Both the position numbers and the translations under genes were made by a program. Below the pieces are notes generated by a model, which saw only the letters and a program-made list of their open reading frames with translations, ran no database searches and was not told the DNA's origin. Positions 35,105-44,413 of a stretch of DNA of 64,000 nt are shown piece by piece (the first letter of the stretch is position 1; the number at the start of each line of letters is the position of its first letter). The stretch spans positions 1 to 64,000 of the forward strand of contig CAITNO010000036.1 in NCBI GenBank assembly GCA_903893795.1. Direction: 5' to 3'. Source of the stretch: Candidatus Hydrogenedentota bacterium. Lineage in GTDB: Bacteria; Hydrogenedentota; Hydrogenedentia; Hydrogenedentales; CAITNO01.

Positions 35105-38100
35105 ATGTCGTTCACAAGACGTTGCGCCGCCTGGACCGGCATGGGTCTGGCTATGGCACTGCTGGCGGGCTGTCCGCTCATACCGCAGCTTTCAGTGACG
35201 CCGCTGACCATCGCGCTGGGAGACACCGCAACTTCCTCCTCCTTCCGCATCGAAAACACGGGCGGCGGCACGCTGACCTACAAGGTCAGCGAGGACCTGC
35301 CGTGGATCGACATCGCGGCCACCGGCGGCACGGCGGGCAGCACTGTGGAAGGTTCCACCACCACCGATGTCGCCTTCATTCAAGTCGTGCTGAACCGGTC
35401 GGCCCTGCCCGCCCAGGGCGTGGTCCGCGGTGAAATAGCCGTCACCTCCAACGCCGGTGACCAGACAGTCATCGTTTCCGCCACCCAGGCCGGCCAGCCC
35501 CTGCTTCAGGTGTCGCGCACCAGCATCGATTTCGGCCTGACGGACACGACGGAGCAGTTCACCATCACCAACGGCGGCAACGCCGAATTGCAGTGGACCC
35601 TGGCGGCTCCGGCCGGCGCCACCTGGCTCAACGTTCAGCCCACCACCGGCACACTGAGCAGTTTTGGACAACAGACCGTGGTGACGGTCAATGTCAGCCG
35701 CACCGGCGTTGCTGCCCAGGCAGACCCCTACAGTTCGGTCATCAGCATCACTTCCAACGGGGGTGATGCGGGCGTTGCCATCAGCATGAACGTGCCCCCC
35801 TTCAATGTGCAGCCCAGAAGCCTCGATTTTGGAAGCACCCAGGGGGTGAGTTCAAAGTCGCTCACCGTGGAGAACAACGGCACCCTTCCCGTGGTGCTGG
35901 CTATTACGGCAACCACCGACTCAGCCGGCAACTGGCTGACGATCAACAACGGCGCCCCCACTCTGCCGGCGCCTGGTCCGTTGCAGGTGGTGGCCACGGC
36001 CAATGCGACCGGACTGGCCCCGGGAAGTTACACGGGAAGCATCAAGGTCGAAGCCACGGCGCTCTCCTACAGCCAGTTGGTGCCCGTCACGCTTTCCGTG
36101 CCCGGCTTTTCCGCCGCGCCGGCAACACTCGCCTTTGGAAGCATCAGCACACCGGCCACCCTGCCGCTGACACTGAACAATCTGGGCACCGCGCCCATCG
36201 CCTGGACCGCGACGATTCCCGCCAACAACCCCTGGCTTTCCCTGAGCGCCACCTCGGGCACGCTCGCATCCACCCAGACCCTCAATGTAACCGCAACTCC
36301 CGGCACGGTTGACCCGGGCCAGTATGCCGCCCAAATCACCTTCGCGTTCGCCGGCGGGCAGGACACGGTGAACGTCAGCATGACGCGGCCGAAACCGGCC
36401 GCGCTAAAAGTGGCGCCGCAGGACATGGATTTCGGCGTTACCCGCACTGAAACGACCATGGGCATCTGGAACGACGGCCTGGGCACAATCAATTGGAGCA
36501 TTGACACGGCAGGATTCCCCGCATGGCTGGCGCTGTCGCCGGTGAACGGCGCGGGCCTGGCCTCCGGCACGGTGAGCGGCGACATCACGGACACCGTCAA
36601 GGTAACCGTGAACCGCAACCTGGCCCCCGCAGGCCTACTGGACTTTGACTTTACCTTCTACGTTGCCGCTGCGGGCGATTCCACCGTGTCCGTGCCTGTG
36701 CGCGTGCGCGCCAGTGCGCCGAAACTGCCCGAATTCAACATCATTGGCGAGGGCATAGACGCCTTCGGCGTTCCCTATGCGCGCCTGGACATCGCCGAGA
36801 ACACCCAGACTTTCCTGGTGAAAAACACGGGCGACGGGGTGCTCAACTGGTACGTTCCGCCCGACACCGTCCTGCCTGCATGGATCACCTCCATATCCCC
36901 ACAGCAGGGAACGGTGGACCCAGGCCGTCAACAGACGGTGAGCATCACGGTGGACCGCAGCACCCTCAGTCGTGCCGGTGCCACCTTCCGTCTGCCTCTC
37001 GCTTCCAATGACCCGTCGCGTCCGCTAATGGTCATCGAAATTCAGATCCGGGTGCCCTACACCATCACCATCGGGGCCAAGCCAGATGCGATCGCTTTCG
37101 GCCGCATTGCAAACACGGCGTTGATGTCCGTGGCCAACCTGGGTGACGAGGGTGAATACCTCAACTTCAAAATTACCTCGTCCCAGCCCGACTGGCTGTT
37201 TGTGGAGCCACCCACCGGGCGCAGCATCGGCGTCGCCCCCAATCAGCTCAAGGACTTCAAGAGCATCAGCGTGGCCATTGACCGGTCGCGGATCAAGGGC
37301 GAGGGAGGCGTCGCGAAGCTCATAGTTGAGGCGACCGACGTGCCCGAGGATGCCCTTCCCGTGGCTCCGGTCGAAATACAGGTATCGGTGGATCTGGCGC
37401 CCCTGACCATTGAAACAGCCGTCAACCAACTGCGCCCGCCTTCGCTGGTGCGCATGAACGTCCTGCTGCGCGACCAAGCCTACCGTGTTTTCCCGTCGCT
37501 GGAGGACAATTTCACCGACACGCGCACCTTCTACAACGTGCCCAATGTGCTGGCCAGTTTCCTGGAAGACTCGCAGCCCATCGACCTGAATGAAACCAAC
37601 GTTTTTGTCAAGAAGAATGAGAACCTGCGCTTTGACGTGCTTGTCATGCTCGACTTCTCCGGCAGCATGAAGTCGGCGGCCCAGGCGCTGGTGGACGACG
37701 GACAACTGCCTGCTGGCGGGGACCCCCTGGACGCACTGTATGTCCAAACCATCGCGCCCATGCTGGCCGAGTTCCCCCCCCACTACCGCGTTGCGCTGGG
37801 CGTCTTTAATGAGCGCCGCTACGGTCTGGACACCCAGCTTCGCATCATCTACGGCGCCGATGCCCTGCATCCGCAATATGCCGGGGATGCCTTTGTGCGC
37901 GACAAGGACGTGCTGGCCTACCGTATCAACCACATGGACGTGCAGGACAACGGCGCCACCGCGTTCCTGCCCGCCGTGGATGCCGGCGTGGCCACCCTCA
38001 CCGGCATTGACAGCAGGGCCAACCTCATTCCCTTTGACACCACGGACGAATCCATCCTCGTTGCGGTGAGCGACGGCCGCAGAACCACCCCGCCGGGCGA

Positions 38101-39661
38101 ACTTTCCGTGGTGGTGGACTACCTTTCGGCAAACCGGGTCCGTTTCTTCCCCATCGGCTGGGGCCAGTCGGTGCAGGCCAACACCCTGATAACACTTTCT
38201 TCAGGTTCCGGCGGCCATTATTATTCGCCGCAGACCAAGAAGAACAGCGACGGCGTCGATGTGCCCCAGTTGTCCGAACTGCTCCAGTGGACCCGCACCG
38301 AGCCGGGCAACGCCACGGCCCAGTCTCTGCCGCGCGACCTGCGCTCCCACATCACGCTGTCCTATCCCTCGCTAAACGAGGCCTCCACCATGACCCTTAA
38401 TGCCCGGGTCGAGGTGCTCGACACGACGCCCTCGGTCAACGCCAACGTCAGCATCGGCAGCGAACCCATGGCGCTTTATGCCAATGATGTCCGTCTGGGC
38501 CAGATTGGCATGCGCACCGAGGGGGTAAATCCAGGCGGGGTGAGTTCCGTGTTCGTCTACATGGACTACGCGCCGCGCAACCTCGGCAAGTTGACGCTGC
38601 AATTGAGTGCCGAAAGCATCAATGGTCTTGACAATATCACCTACGCAGTGGTCCCGGTGCCTGAAGAGAACGGCGGGCTGGTGTCGGACTGGACCGTTAC
38701 AAATCCCGGGGCAAACCAGTACAGCTTCACCGCACCGACGGGACACCAGTTCCGTTACGGTGATTACGGTGAATTGGTTGAAGTGCGCGTGAGCAATGCC
38801 ACCCATCCCTTCAAGGTGCGCCTGGCCGTGCTTGATCCGGTTATAGGCCCGAGTCTGGACGGCAAGTATTTCACCTGCCCGGACACCATCACGGTCAACA
38901 GCAACCCCTACAGGGCCCCCTCCCTGCCGCGGCTTGCCCTGAACAGCGTGATTCCCAACTATGGGTTCATCAACACGTTCATGAACGGATCCATCGAGGA
39001 GGACCCGATTCTCGATCTGCCCGCCCATGACGCGGCCTTTCTGTTGAACATTTACAATCTTGGCGGCGCCCATCCCCCGACGGACGTGCGGTTGTACTGG
39101 GCGCCCATCAGCGAGGCCCGCACGGTGGTCGACACCAAACTGGGTGCATTTAGCATAACCCCCCTGACCGGTGGACGGGTTGATTCGACGGAGAAGCCCG
39201 ACTCGCTGTACATCCTGCCCATTCCCGCCCTTTCGGACCTTCCGGGCGAATACAGCGGCGCGGTGAGTATCGAATACACCTACGGCGCCAAGGGCGCCTA
39301 TGGCACCATGAGCATTGATGCGACGGACGGACCCTATTTCCTCCGCTATACCGTCGGTTACGTGCCCGGACTGGCGATCTCACCGCACAAGCTGGATTTC
39401 GGCAACCTCCTGACGCAGTTGCCGCTGACGATTCGCAATACCGGCGTGGGTGAACTGAAATGGTCCATCGACGACACCATCTTCCCCGCCTGGCTCAAGA
39501 CCCCCGAAACGGGTTTCATCTTCGACTCAAACGGGCTGACGACATTCAATATAAGCATTGACCGAAGCCTTCTGGCCAGCGGAGACTACAACACAACGTT
39601 TATTGTGACCGCCGACAATAGCGACGCCGAAGTCGTTCAGGTTCACATGACGGTGAACTAA
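35105..39661 (+). CDS. Giant vWA lipoprotein 2 with beta-sandwich repeats
   Basis: 1518 residues from the ATG at 35105 (GAAGG precedes it); lipobox ALLAGC (Cys23). Seven beta-sandwich units of about 90-110 residues precede the vWA domain and one closes the protein (about 1445-1518). Each has a signature like ALDFG then ENTGGGxLxW. The von Willebrand A domain (about 840-1060) has an intact MIDAS DFSGS (D850) and ILVAVSDGRRTTPP, so it probably binds a divalent metal and a ligand. It probably forms an extended surface fibre or adhesin. Last gene of the signalling-surface run, with a terminator 19 bases after its stop. Confidence 0.82.
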   Translation: MSFTRRCAAWTGMGLAMALLAGCPLIPQLSVTPLTIALGDTATSSSFRIENTGGGTLTYKVSEDLPWIDIAATGGTAGSTVEGSTTTDVAFIQVVLNRSALPAQGVVRGEIAVTSNAGDQTVIVSATQAGQPLLQVSRTSIDFGLTDTTEQFTITNGGNAELQWTLAAPAGATWLNVQPTTGTLSSFGQQTVVTVNVSRTGVAAQADPYSSVISITSNGGDAGVAISMNVPPFNVQPRSLDFGSTQGVSSKSLTVENNGTLPVVLAITATTDSAGNWLTINNGAPTLPAPGPLQVVATANATGLAPGSYTGSIKVEATALSYSQLVPVTLSVPGFSAAPATLAFGSISTPATLPLTLNNLGTAPIAWTATIPANNPWLSLSATSGTLASTQTLNVTATPGTVDPGQYAAQITFAFAGGQDTVNVSMTRPKPAALKVAPQDMDFGVTRTETTMGIWNDGLGTINWSIDTAGFPAWLALSPVNGAGLASGTVSGDITDTVKVTVNRNLAPAGLLDFDFTFYVAAAGDSTVSVPVRVRASAPKLPEFNIIGEGIDAFGVPYARLDIAENTQTFLVKNTGDGVLNWYVPPDTVLPAWITSISPQQGTVDPGRQQTVSITVDRSTLSRAGATFRLPLASNDPSRPLMVIEIQIRVPYTITIGAKPDAIAFGRIANTALMSVANLGDEGEYLNFKITSSQPDWLFVEPPTGRSIGVAPNQLKDFKSISVAIDRSRIKGEGGVAKLIVEATDVPEDALPVAPVEIQVSVDLAPLTIETAVNQLRPPSLVRMNVLLRDQAYRVFPSLEDNFTDTRTFYNVPNVLASFLEDSQPIDLNETNVFVKKNENLRFDVLVMLDFSGSMKSAAQALVDDGQLPAGGDPLDALYVQTIAPMLAEFPPHYRVALGVFNERRYGLDTQLRIIYGADALHPQYAGDAFVRDKDVLAYRINHMDVQDNGATAFLPAVDAGVATLTGIDSRANLIPFDTTDESILVAVSDGRRTTPPGELSVVVDYLSANRVRFFPIGWGQSVQANTLITLSSGSGGHYYSPQTKKNSDGVDVPQLSELLQWTRTEPGNATAQSLPRDLRSHITLSYPSLNEASTMTLNARVEVLDTTPSVNANVSIGSEPMALYANDVRLGQIGMRTEGVNPGGVSSVFVYMDYAPRNLGKLTLQLSAESINGLDNITYAVVPVPEENGGLVSDWTVTNPGANQYSFTAPTGHQFRYGDYGELVEVRVSNATHPFKVRLAVLDPVIGPSLDGKYFTCPDTITVNSNPYRAPSLPRLALNSVIPNYGFINTFMNGSIEEDPILDLPAHDAAFLLNIYNLGGAHPPTDVRLYWAPISEARTVVDTKLGAFSITPLTGGRVDSTEKPDSLYILPIPALSDLPGEYSGAVSIEYTYGAKGAYGTMSIDATDGPYFLRYTVGYVPGLAISPHKLDFGNLLTQLPLTIRNTGVGELKWSIDDTIFPAWLKTPETGFIFDSNGLTTFNISIDRSLLASGDYNTTFIVTADNSDAEVVQVHMTVN

Positions 39662-39679
39662 CCCCCTGTCCCTTCCCTG

Positions 39680-39718
39680 CAGCCGGGAGGTCTTGAGACC
39701 TCCCGGCTGTTGTGTTTT
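39680..39718 (+). terminator. Rho-independent terminator
   Basis: A perfect 13-base-pair stem, CAGCCGGGAGGTC with its complement (39680-39692 and 39697-39709), loop TTGA, followed by TTGTGTTTT. It ends the plus-strand vWA operon. The stop of the convergent GH38 gene is 25 bases further on, so it may serve both strands in part. Confidence 0.85.
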
Positions 39719-39742
39719 ACAGAAAGGACCGTGGGTGTGCTG

Positions 39743-42442
39743 CTACCAGGTGAAGCGTACGGTGGCCAATCCCCCGGCGGGCACCAATACCGTCACGCCT
39801 CCTTCCGGGGTCACCGCCAGAGACTCCAAAACTTCCTCGTTCAAGTTGCACAGACGCGCCTCGACCACTGGCTGCTCCAACTGGAATTCAGCTTGGCTGT
39901 CTCTCCCGGTCGGATTCCAGAAGCGGATGACCGCCCCCTGCCCCTCTTCGGCGGGCTTGAGGGCTGTCACCACGGCACCTTTGGCATTCACCCGCATGAA
40001 AGAGCGCGAGGCGGGCGAATCCTCGCGAAGCTCGTGACTGCGCACTTCGGTCTGCAATTCTGAGACCAGTTCCAAGGCTGAGACCACATCACATTCAGAT
40101 GCAAACGGATGCAAACCATAATTAATTACCAATTCCTCTTGCAATTGTCCGTCACTTTCCGCAGAACGGGCCACAGTCTTTCGGAAGGAACGGAACAGCG
40201 TCAGCGCCAAACTGCGCTCCGGGGTGTCGAGCACGGCGTACTCGTGCAACCCTGTCGGGGCCAGCACAGCAAAGCCGCCTGACGCATCTTGAACACCGCA
40301 AAGCGACGTAAACGCCTTCTCCGGGTTGATGCGCTCCTGCCATTCCGCCGTTTCAGCGGGAATGGCTATTTGCCGCTCCACGACGGCAAAGGGTGTGTCT
40401 GCGAAAGATGTGTCGGTTTGCACATGCGTCGGGAAAAGCACCCGCAGACGATGGTCCTTGGCGCAGTTCTCCACCACGGTGCGCACCTGAAGGACGGGGC
40501 TGTGTTTGGCCACGGTGATAAAGTCCGTAACCTTCACCGACACCCGGTCTGTGGACCGGTAGCCCGTTTTCTGATCCAGTTCGCGGGGCAGAATCAAGGT
40601 CCGCTCCACTCGGAACACGGTGCGCAGGGGACCATCCTCGTCAATGGCCGTCATCACGGCTGCGCCGAGCCCCCGGTAGACGATGTCATTGAGCGGCTGG
40701 CCGCGCGTCCATCCGTCACCACATTCCCCGGCGTCCTCATAGGAGAACAATCCGTCAAAATTCCGACCGTCGGCCAGGTTTGTAAGACGGCCCGTGCCGT
40801 TCGGCTTCAGTTCAAAGGCAATCAGGCCGTTTGCTGCGCTGAGCGGTCCGGTCAGGAGACTGCCGAAGCTGCGGGTGGCCGCATCGCAGGGCTCCACGCG
40901 CAGCGCCGTGTAGCCCGCCGCGGGCAGCTCCAGTTCCACCGCCACATGGTACAGGTCGCCAAAGCCAAAGGTGTGTCGGCCAAGCGCATCGAGCCGCTGG
41001 GGCGTTTCCTGCTTCCGCTCCACGCGCACATGCTGGTACGGCGCATGGGTGCCGTCGGGCAGCACCAGGTGAAACTTGTTGTAGCGCTCACTGGTGGCCA
41101 GGCCGTCAATGTAGGCCTTGCCCGATTTCTCCACGTGGTCGGCCGGGAAAAAGAGACAGAGGTCGAAGACACCCCTGCGGGGCTTGGGCAGTGGATTGTG
41201 CACGGCGATGCGCCGCCAATTGTCCGGACCGGAGGAGGTGCCGGTGATGCGGCGCCAGTCTTCCGGTCCCGCCGCCGCGCCTGCAATGCGCGCCATGGAA
41301 CGGCGCACGCAACCGTCGGCGATGAGGTCGCACTGGTCAAAGCGGTAGTGCATATCCCGGTGAATCTGGTCCTGGCTGCATCCGCAGATGGAATCGTGGG
41401 GGTGGTTGCGCAGCAGATACTGCCATGCCTTGCCCAGAAAGCCCGCCACGGGCGCGCCACCGGCCATCATTTCATAGACCAGCATGGGCTCGACGCACTT
41501 CTCCAGCAGCGCCTGGCTGTGGTCGTTGCGCTGCTTGAGGTCATAGCGCGAGGAAATGACGTGCACGATGAGGTATTGGCCCACGCGCTGGTGGTCGCGC
41601 GCCGGTTCGCGCAGTTCCCCCCGGCGTTCCGGCAGTTCGTCGATGTGCGCGGCCAGTTCGCGGCCGTATTCCTCCAGCGAGGTCCAGCAAAACTCAATGT
41701 CGGGCCGGCGCTCCTTCAGCTTCTCGTAAATCTTGGGCATTTCGTGGTCCGGCCGCGTGTGGTCGATGGCGTCCAGCATGAGCAGCAGCGGGGCGACGGT
41801 GCGCGCCGACTCGTCCGTGAAATACGTGTCGAAATGCTTGGCATAAGCCTCGTCGGTGTATCCGTCGGCGCGCAGGTTGTCGCGCACAGCGAACTGGAAG
41901 GGGGCGTAGCTGCCCTTGTCGGTCAGCTTGTGATAGGCCAGCTTCTTGCCGTCGGGGCCGACCCAGGCAAAGTGCATCGGATAGGTCTCGTCCTGTGTGC
42001 CGCGCCAGCAGATACCCGCGCTGAGGCCGAAACCGCGCATGATCATCGGCAGCGCCGCGACATGGCCAAACTGGTCCGGCGTGTAGCCGAAATCCAGGTG
42101 CGGAAAGCCCATGCTGCGGCAGATGCGGATGCCCCGCATCAGATTGCGCACAAAGGATTCGCCCGAGATGAGCCATTCATCGGGCAGGTTGTACCACGGC
42201 CCGGCAAGCAGGCGGCGCTCCTTGAGCAGCTTGACCAGCGCTTCGCGCCGTTCGGGCCGGATTTCCAGATAGTCCTCCAGCACAACAGTCTGCCCGTCGA
42301 GATGAAAGCAGGCGTAGTCCGGCCCCTCCCCCATCAGGTCGATCAACTCGTCCACCAGTTCCACCAGCCAGCGGCGGTATTCCTGAAACGGCTCATACCA
42401 TTCGCGGTCCCAGTGCGTGCCTGCGCAATAAAAGGCTTTCAT
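39743..42442 (-). CDS. GH38 alpha-mannosidase-like enzyme
   Basis: An 899-residue enzyme starting at the ATG at 42442 (AAGGAA upstream). GH38 hallmarks: THWDREW (H10, D12, first zinc ligands), GYTPDQFGHVAALP (D123, the likely nucleophile) and NHPHDSICGCS (about residue 370) with a further zinc His. The rest is the three-helix and beta-sandwich C-terminal half usual for the family. There is no signal peptide, so it is cytoplasmic and would act on imported mannosides or similar oligosaccharides. A full-length plus-strand reading frame over it is a shadow. The exact linkage is not determined. Confidence 0.92.
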   Translation of the reverse strand: MKAFYCAGTHWDREWYEPFQEYRRWLVELVDELIDLMGEGPDYACFHLDGQTVVLEDYLEIRPERREALVKLLKERRLLAGPWYNLPDEWLISGESFVRNLMRGIRICRSMGFPHLDFGYTPDQFGHVAALPMIMRGFGLSAGICWRGTQDETYPMHFAWVGPDGKKLAYHKLTDKGSYAPFQFAVRDNLRADGYTDEAYAKHFDTYFTDESARTVAPLLLMLDAIDHTRPDHEMPKIYEKLKERRPDIEFCWTSLEEYGRELAAHIDELPERRGELREPARDHQRVGQYLIVHVISSRYDLKQRNDHSQALLEKCVEPMLVYEMMAGGAPVAGFLGKAWQYLLRNHPHDSICGCSQDQIHRDMHYRFDQCDLIADGCVRRSMARIAGAAAGPEDWRRITGTSSGPDNWRRIAVHNPLPKPRRGVFDLCLFFPADHVEKSGKAYIDGLATSERYNKFHLVLPDGTHAPYQHVRVERKQETPQRLDALGRHTFGFGDLYHVAVELELPAAGYTALRVEPCDAATRSFGSLLTGPLSAANGLIAFELKPNGTGRLTNLADGRNFDGLFSYEDAGECGDGWTRGQPLNDIVYRGLGAAVMTAIDEDGPLRTVFRVERTLILPRELDQKTGYRSTDRVSVKVTDFITVAKHSPVLQVRTVVENCAKDHRLRVLFPTHVQTDTSFADTPFAVVERQIAIPAETAEWQERINPEKAFTSLCGVQDASGGFAVLAPTGLHEYAVLDTPERSLALTLFRSFRKTVARSAESDGQLQEELVINYGLHPFASECDVVSALELVSELQTEVRSHELREDSPASRSFMRVNAKGAVVTALKPAEEGQGAVIRFWNPTGRDSQAEFQLEQPVVEARLCNLNEEVLESLAVTPEGGVTVLVPAGGLATVRFTW

Positions 42443-42533
42443 CGGGCATTCCTTTCCATGAAGGCGGGTTGTGGGTTTCAACAGGCATGGATCATATAGG
42501 CTGTAGCCTGTGCAGGGCAACGCGCGTAGGGAA

Positions 42534-42613
42534 CCCCACTGGGAGCGCTGGCGTCCCGCCGGCTGTGTTGGCGGAGGAGAAAAGCCGGCGGGACGCCGAC
42601 GCTCCCAGTGGGG
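42534..42613. repeat. 31-base perfect-arm inverted repeat
   Basis: Arms at 42534-42564 and 42583-42613 are almost exact complements (one mismatch, GCGCTGGCG against CGCCGACGC). The core is GGGAGCGCTGGCGTCCCGCC, and the loop is 18 bases. A single arm of the same family is at 6284-6310. The element lies between divergent genes for GH38 and DUF1080 proteins. It would form a very stable cruciform or RNA hairpin. Confidence 0.7.
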
Positions 42614-42688
42614 GCTTGCACCCGCTCCGACGCTTGGTCAAGAATTACAGCGACAGTGCCACACCAACAGCATGGAAAGGCGACTTTC

Positions 42689-43441
42689 ATGAAGCTTCGC
42701 ACAGCACTCCCCGTTATTCTCATGGGCTTTATTACAGCGGCGGCCTGGGCCGCGCCGGAAACCACCACCGCTCCACCTGCGGGCGTCCTATCGCTGGAAA
42801 ATCTCGCCGCATTCCGTGACCCGGTCGGCGACTGGACGCTGGCGGGGACCGTCACACTCAAGAAGGACGACCCGGCCCGCCTGGACTGGACCGCAGGCAC
42901 CGGCGTGGCGGTAAACGGCCCCAAGGGCAAGACCGTTCACCTGGTCACCAAGGCGGAGTATGGCGATGTGGAACTGCACATCGAGTTCATGATGGCCAAG
43001 GGCTCCAACTCGGGTGTGTATTTTCAGGGCCGCTATGAGGTCCAAGTGCTCGACAGTTGGGGTGTCGAGAATCCCCAGTACGGCGACTGCGGCGGCATCT
43101 ATCAGCGCTGGCACCCCGAACCGGGCCTTGACGAGAGTCAGCGCGGCTACGAAGGCAAGGCGCCCCGCGTAAATGCAGCGCGGCCGCCCGGCGAATGGCA
43201 GTCCTTTGATGTTGTCTTTCGTGCGCCGCGTTTCGATGGGGCCGGAAAGAAAATCGCCAATGCCTGCTTCGTGAAGGTCGTGCACAACGGTGTGGTGGTC
43301 CATGAGAATGTCGAAGTCACCGGTCCCACCCGCGCGTCGCTCTTCGAGGACGAGAACCCCCTGGGGCCGCTCATGCTGCAAGGCGACCACGGCCCGGTGG
43401 CCTATCGAAACCTTTCCATCCGACCGGTGGCATTGCCCTAA
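42689..43441 (+). CDS. DUF1080 (3-keto-disaccharide hydrolase) protein
   Basis: A 250-residue secreted protein, start at 42689 with a signal peptide ending AAWA before Ala-Pro. After a short linker the concanavalin-like DUF1080 domain spans about 45-248: VELHIEFMMAKGSNSGVYFQGRYEVQVLDSWG-like text (about 91-122) with the strongly kept NSGVYFQGRYE core, and a closing GPVAYRNLSIRPV. This family, recently called 3-keto-disaccharide hydrolase, is greatly expanded in planctomycete-like bacteria. Its role would be extracytoplasmic sugar processing, next to a GH38 enzyme. Confidence 0.88.
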   Translation: MKLRTALPVILMGFITAAAWAAPETTTAPPAGVLSLENLAAFRDPVGDWTLAGTVTLKKDDPARLDWTAGTGVAVNGPKGKTVHLVTKAEYGDVELHIEFMMAKGSNSGVYFQGRYEVQVLDSWGVENPQYGDCGGIYQRWHPEPGLDESQRGYEGKAPRVNAARPPGEWQSFDVVFRAPRFDGAGKKIANACFVKVVHNGVVVHENVEVTGPTRASLFEDENPLGPLMLQGDHGPVAYRNLSIRPVALP

Positions 43442-43755
43442 CGGTATACATTTCGGTCAATGCTGCGGTCGTCTCAATGCCCACACCCTTTTCACCTCAC
43501 GCGTCGAAGGTCCAAGTTGTGGCGAGGTTTCACCACCACGCCACAACTCGGAAGCGTCGCCAAGGTGGCAGCAGCGGCAAATATGGGGCACTTAATTGGA
43601 CCATGGGGGTCCATTATCGGGCCGGAAGGAAGGGAATTTCGCTTCTTGGCATCGGTGTTGTTTATCCAGAGGGAATGTTCTGCTATAATCCCGCCGTTTT
43701 GTAAAATGGTCCGGCGGGTGCCGGCGACGATAATCTATCAAAGAAAGGGATATCC
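43442..43755. other. Gap with inverted repeat and promoter-like box
   Basis: This 314-base gap holds an imperfect inverted repeat (43512-43524 and 43539-43551; GTTGTGGCG/CGCCACAAC, 12 of 13 pairs) and the TATAAT described separately. Short frames across it lack ribosome sites and family features, so I call none. Confidence 0.5.
43661..43689 (+). promoter_or_regulatory. Promoter of acidic zinc-ribbon gene
   Basis: A consensus TATAAT (43684-43689) with a weak -35 (TTTATC at 43661-43666, 17-base spacer) lies 67 bases before the GTG start. It is the only promoter-like site in the gap. Confidence 0.45.
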
Positions 43756-44211
43756 GTGGCCATCAAGTACTTTTGTCCGAAGTGCCACAGGCGGTTCATC
43801 GAATGGGGAGCCCAGAAAGCGGGTTTCAAATGCCCCAATGCTGACTGCAACAGTGAAGAGTTGAAACTTATGGATTCGGCCGTGCTCATTGAGGCGGTTG
43901 AAAAGCCCAAACTCAAGCGGGTGAAGCGCAAGAAGACGCCGCCCGTGCCGATTGGGGAAGACTTCGACGTAGATGAGGGCATGGTGGTCATGCCGCTGGA
44001 GGACGAGGACTTCGAGGACGTCGAGTCGGAAGAGGAAGAGGCCGAGATCGAGGAAGTCGAAGAGGTCGAGGAAGTCATCGACGGCGTGGACGAGTTTGCC
44101 GTTGTCGAGGACATCGTGGGCGTCGAGGACGTTGACGTGGACGATTCCATCAGCGAGGATATCGAGGAGTTCGACGGTGATGAAATGCCGTTGGAGGAAG
44201 AGATTCTTTAA
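43756..44211 (+). CDS. Zinc-ribbon protein with acidic tail
   Basis: A 151-residue protein with a GTG start after AAAGGGATATCC. Residues 1-32 are a zinc ribbon (FCPKCHRRF and CPNADCNSEE: C7, C10, C26, C31), then a basic linker (KRVKRKKTPP, about 54-63). The last 80 residues are extremely acidic, rich in Glu, Asp and Val. The layout resembles FYDLN-acid/TIGR02300-like proteins, in which a zinc ribbon precedes a poly-acidic tail. The function is unknown; nucleic-acid mimicry or binding to a basic partner is possible. Confidence 0.75.
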   Translation: MAIKYFCPKCHRRFIEWGAQKAGFKCPNADCNSEELKLMDSAVLIEAVEKPKLKRVKRKKTPPVPIGEDFDVDEGMVVMPLEDEDFEDVESEEEEAEIEEVEEVEEVIDGVDEFAVVEDIVGVEDVDVDDSISEDIEEFDGDEMPLEEEIL

Positions 44212-44238
44212 TTGATAATGGACAATTGACAATGGACA
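44211..44238. repeat. Tandem 14-base repeat
   Basis: Two adjacent 14-base units, ATTGATAATGGACA and ATTGACAATGGACA, differ at one base and begin within the stop codon of the zinc-ribbon gene. They are A+T-rich compared with the surroundings. Similar short direct repeats occur between genes in many unrelated genomes. Confidence 0.6.
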
Positions 44239-44310
44239 ATGAAAGGCATCGAACGGGAACGGCGGGTAGTTGGCCGCTGGAACAGGACGAGGCCTTGGTG
44301 AAGAAGTAAT

Positions 44311-44351
44311 CGCCGCACGGCGTCCCCCGTTTTCAGGGATTCCGTGCGGCG
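44311..44351 (+). terminator. Hairpin after acidic zinc-ribbon gene
   Basis: A perfect 10-base-pair stem, CGCCGCACGG and its complement (44311-44320 and 44342-44351), is followed by TTGCTTTAT. A weak rho-independent terminator, about 100 bases after the stop. Confidence 0.5.
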
Positions 44352-44413
44352 TTGCTTTATGGGGGGCTGTTCCACCGTTGGGAGGTGACCAAGCCGGACG
44401 GCCATATCGGGCT

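Noticed and set aside
40289..42499. 736-codon plus-strand open frame
   Set aside because: It is the antisense shadow of the GH38 gene, which has all family motifs.
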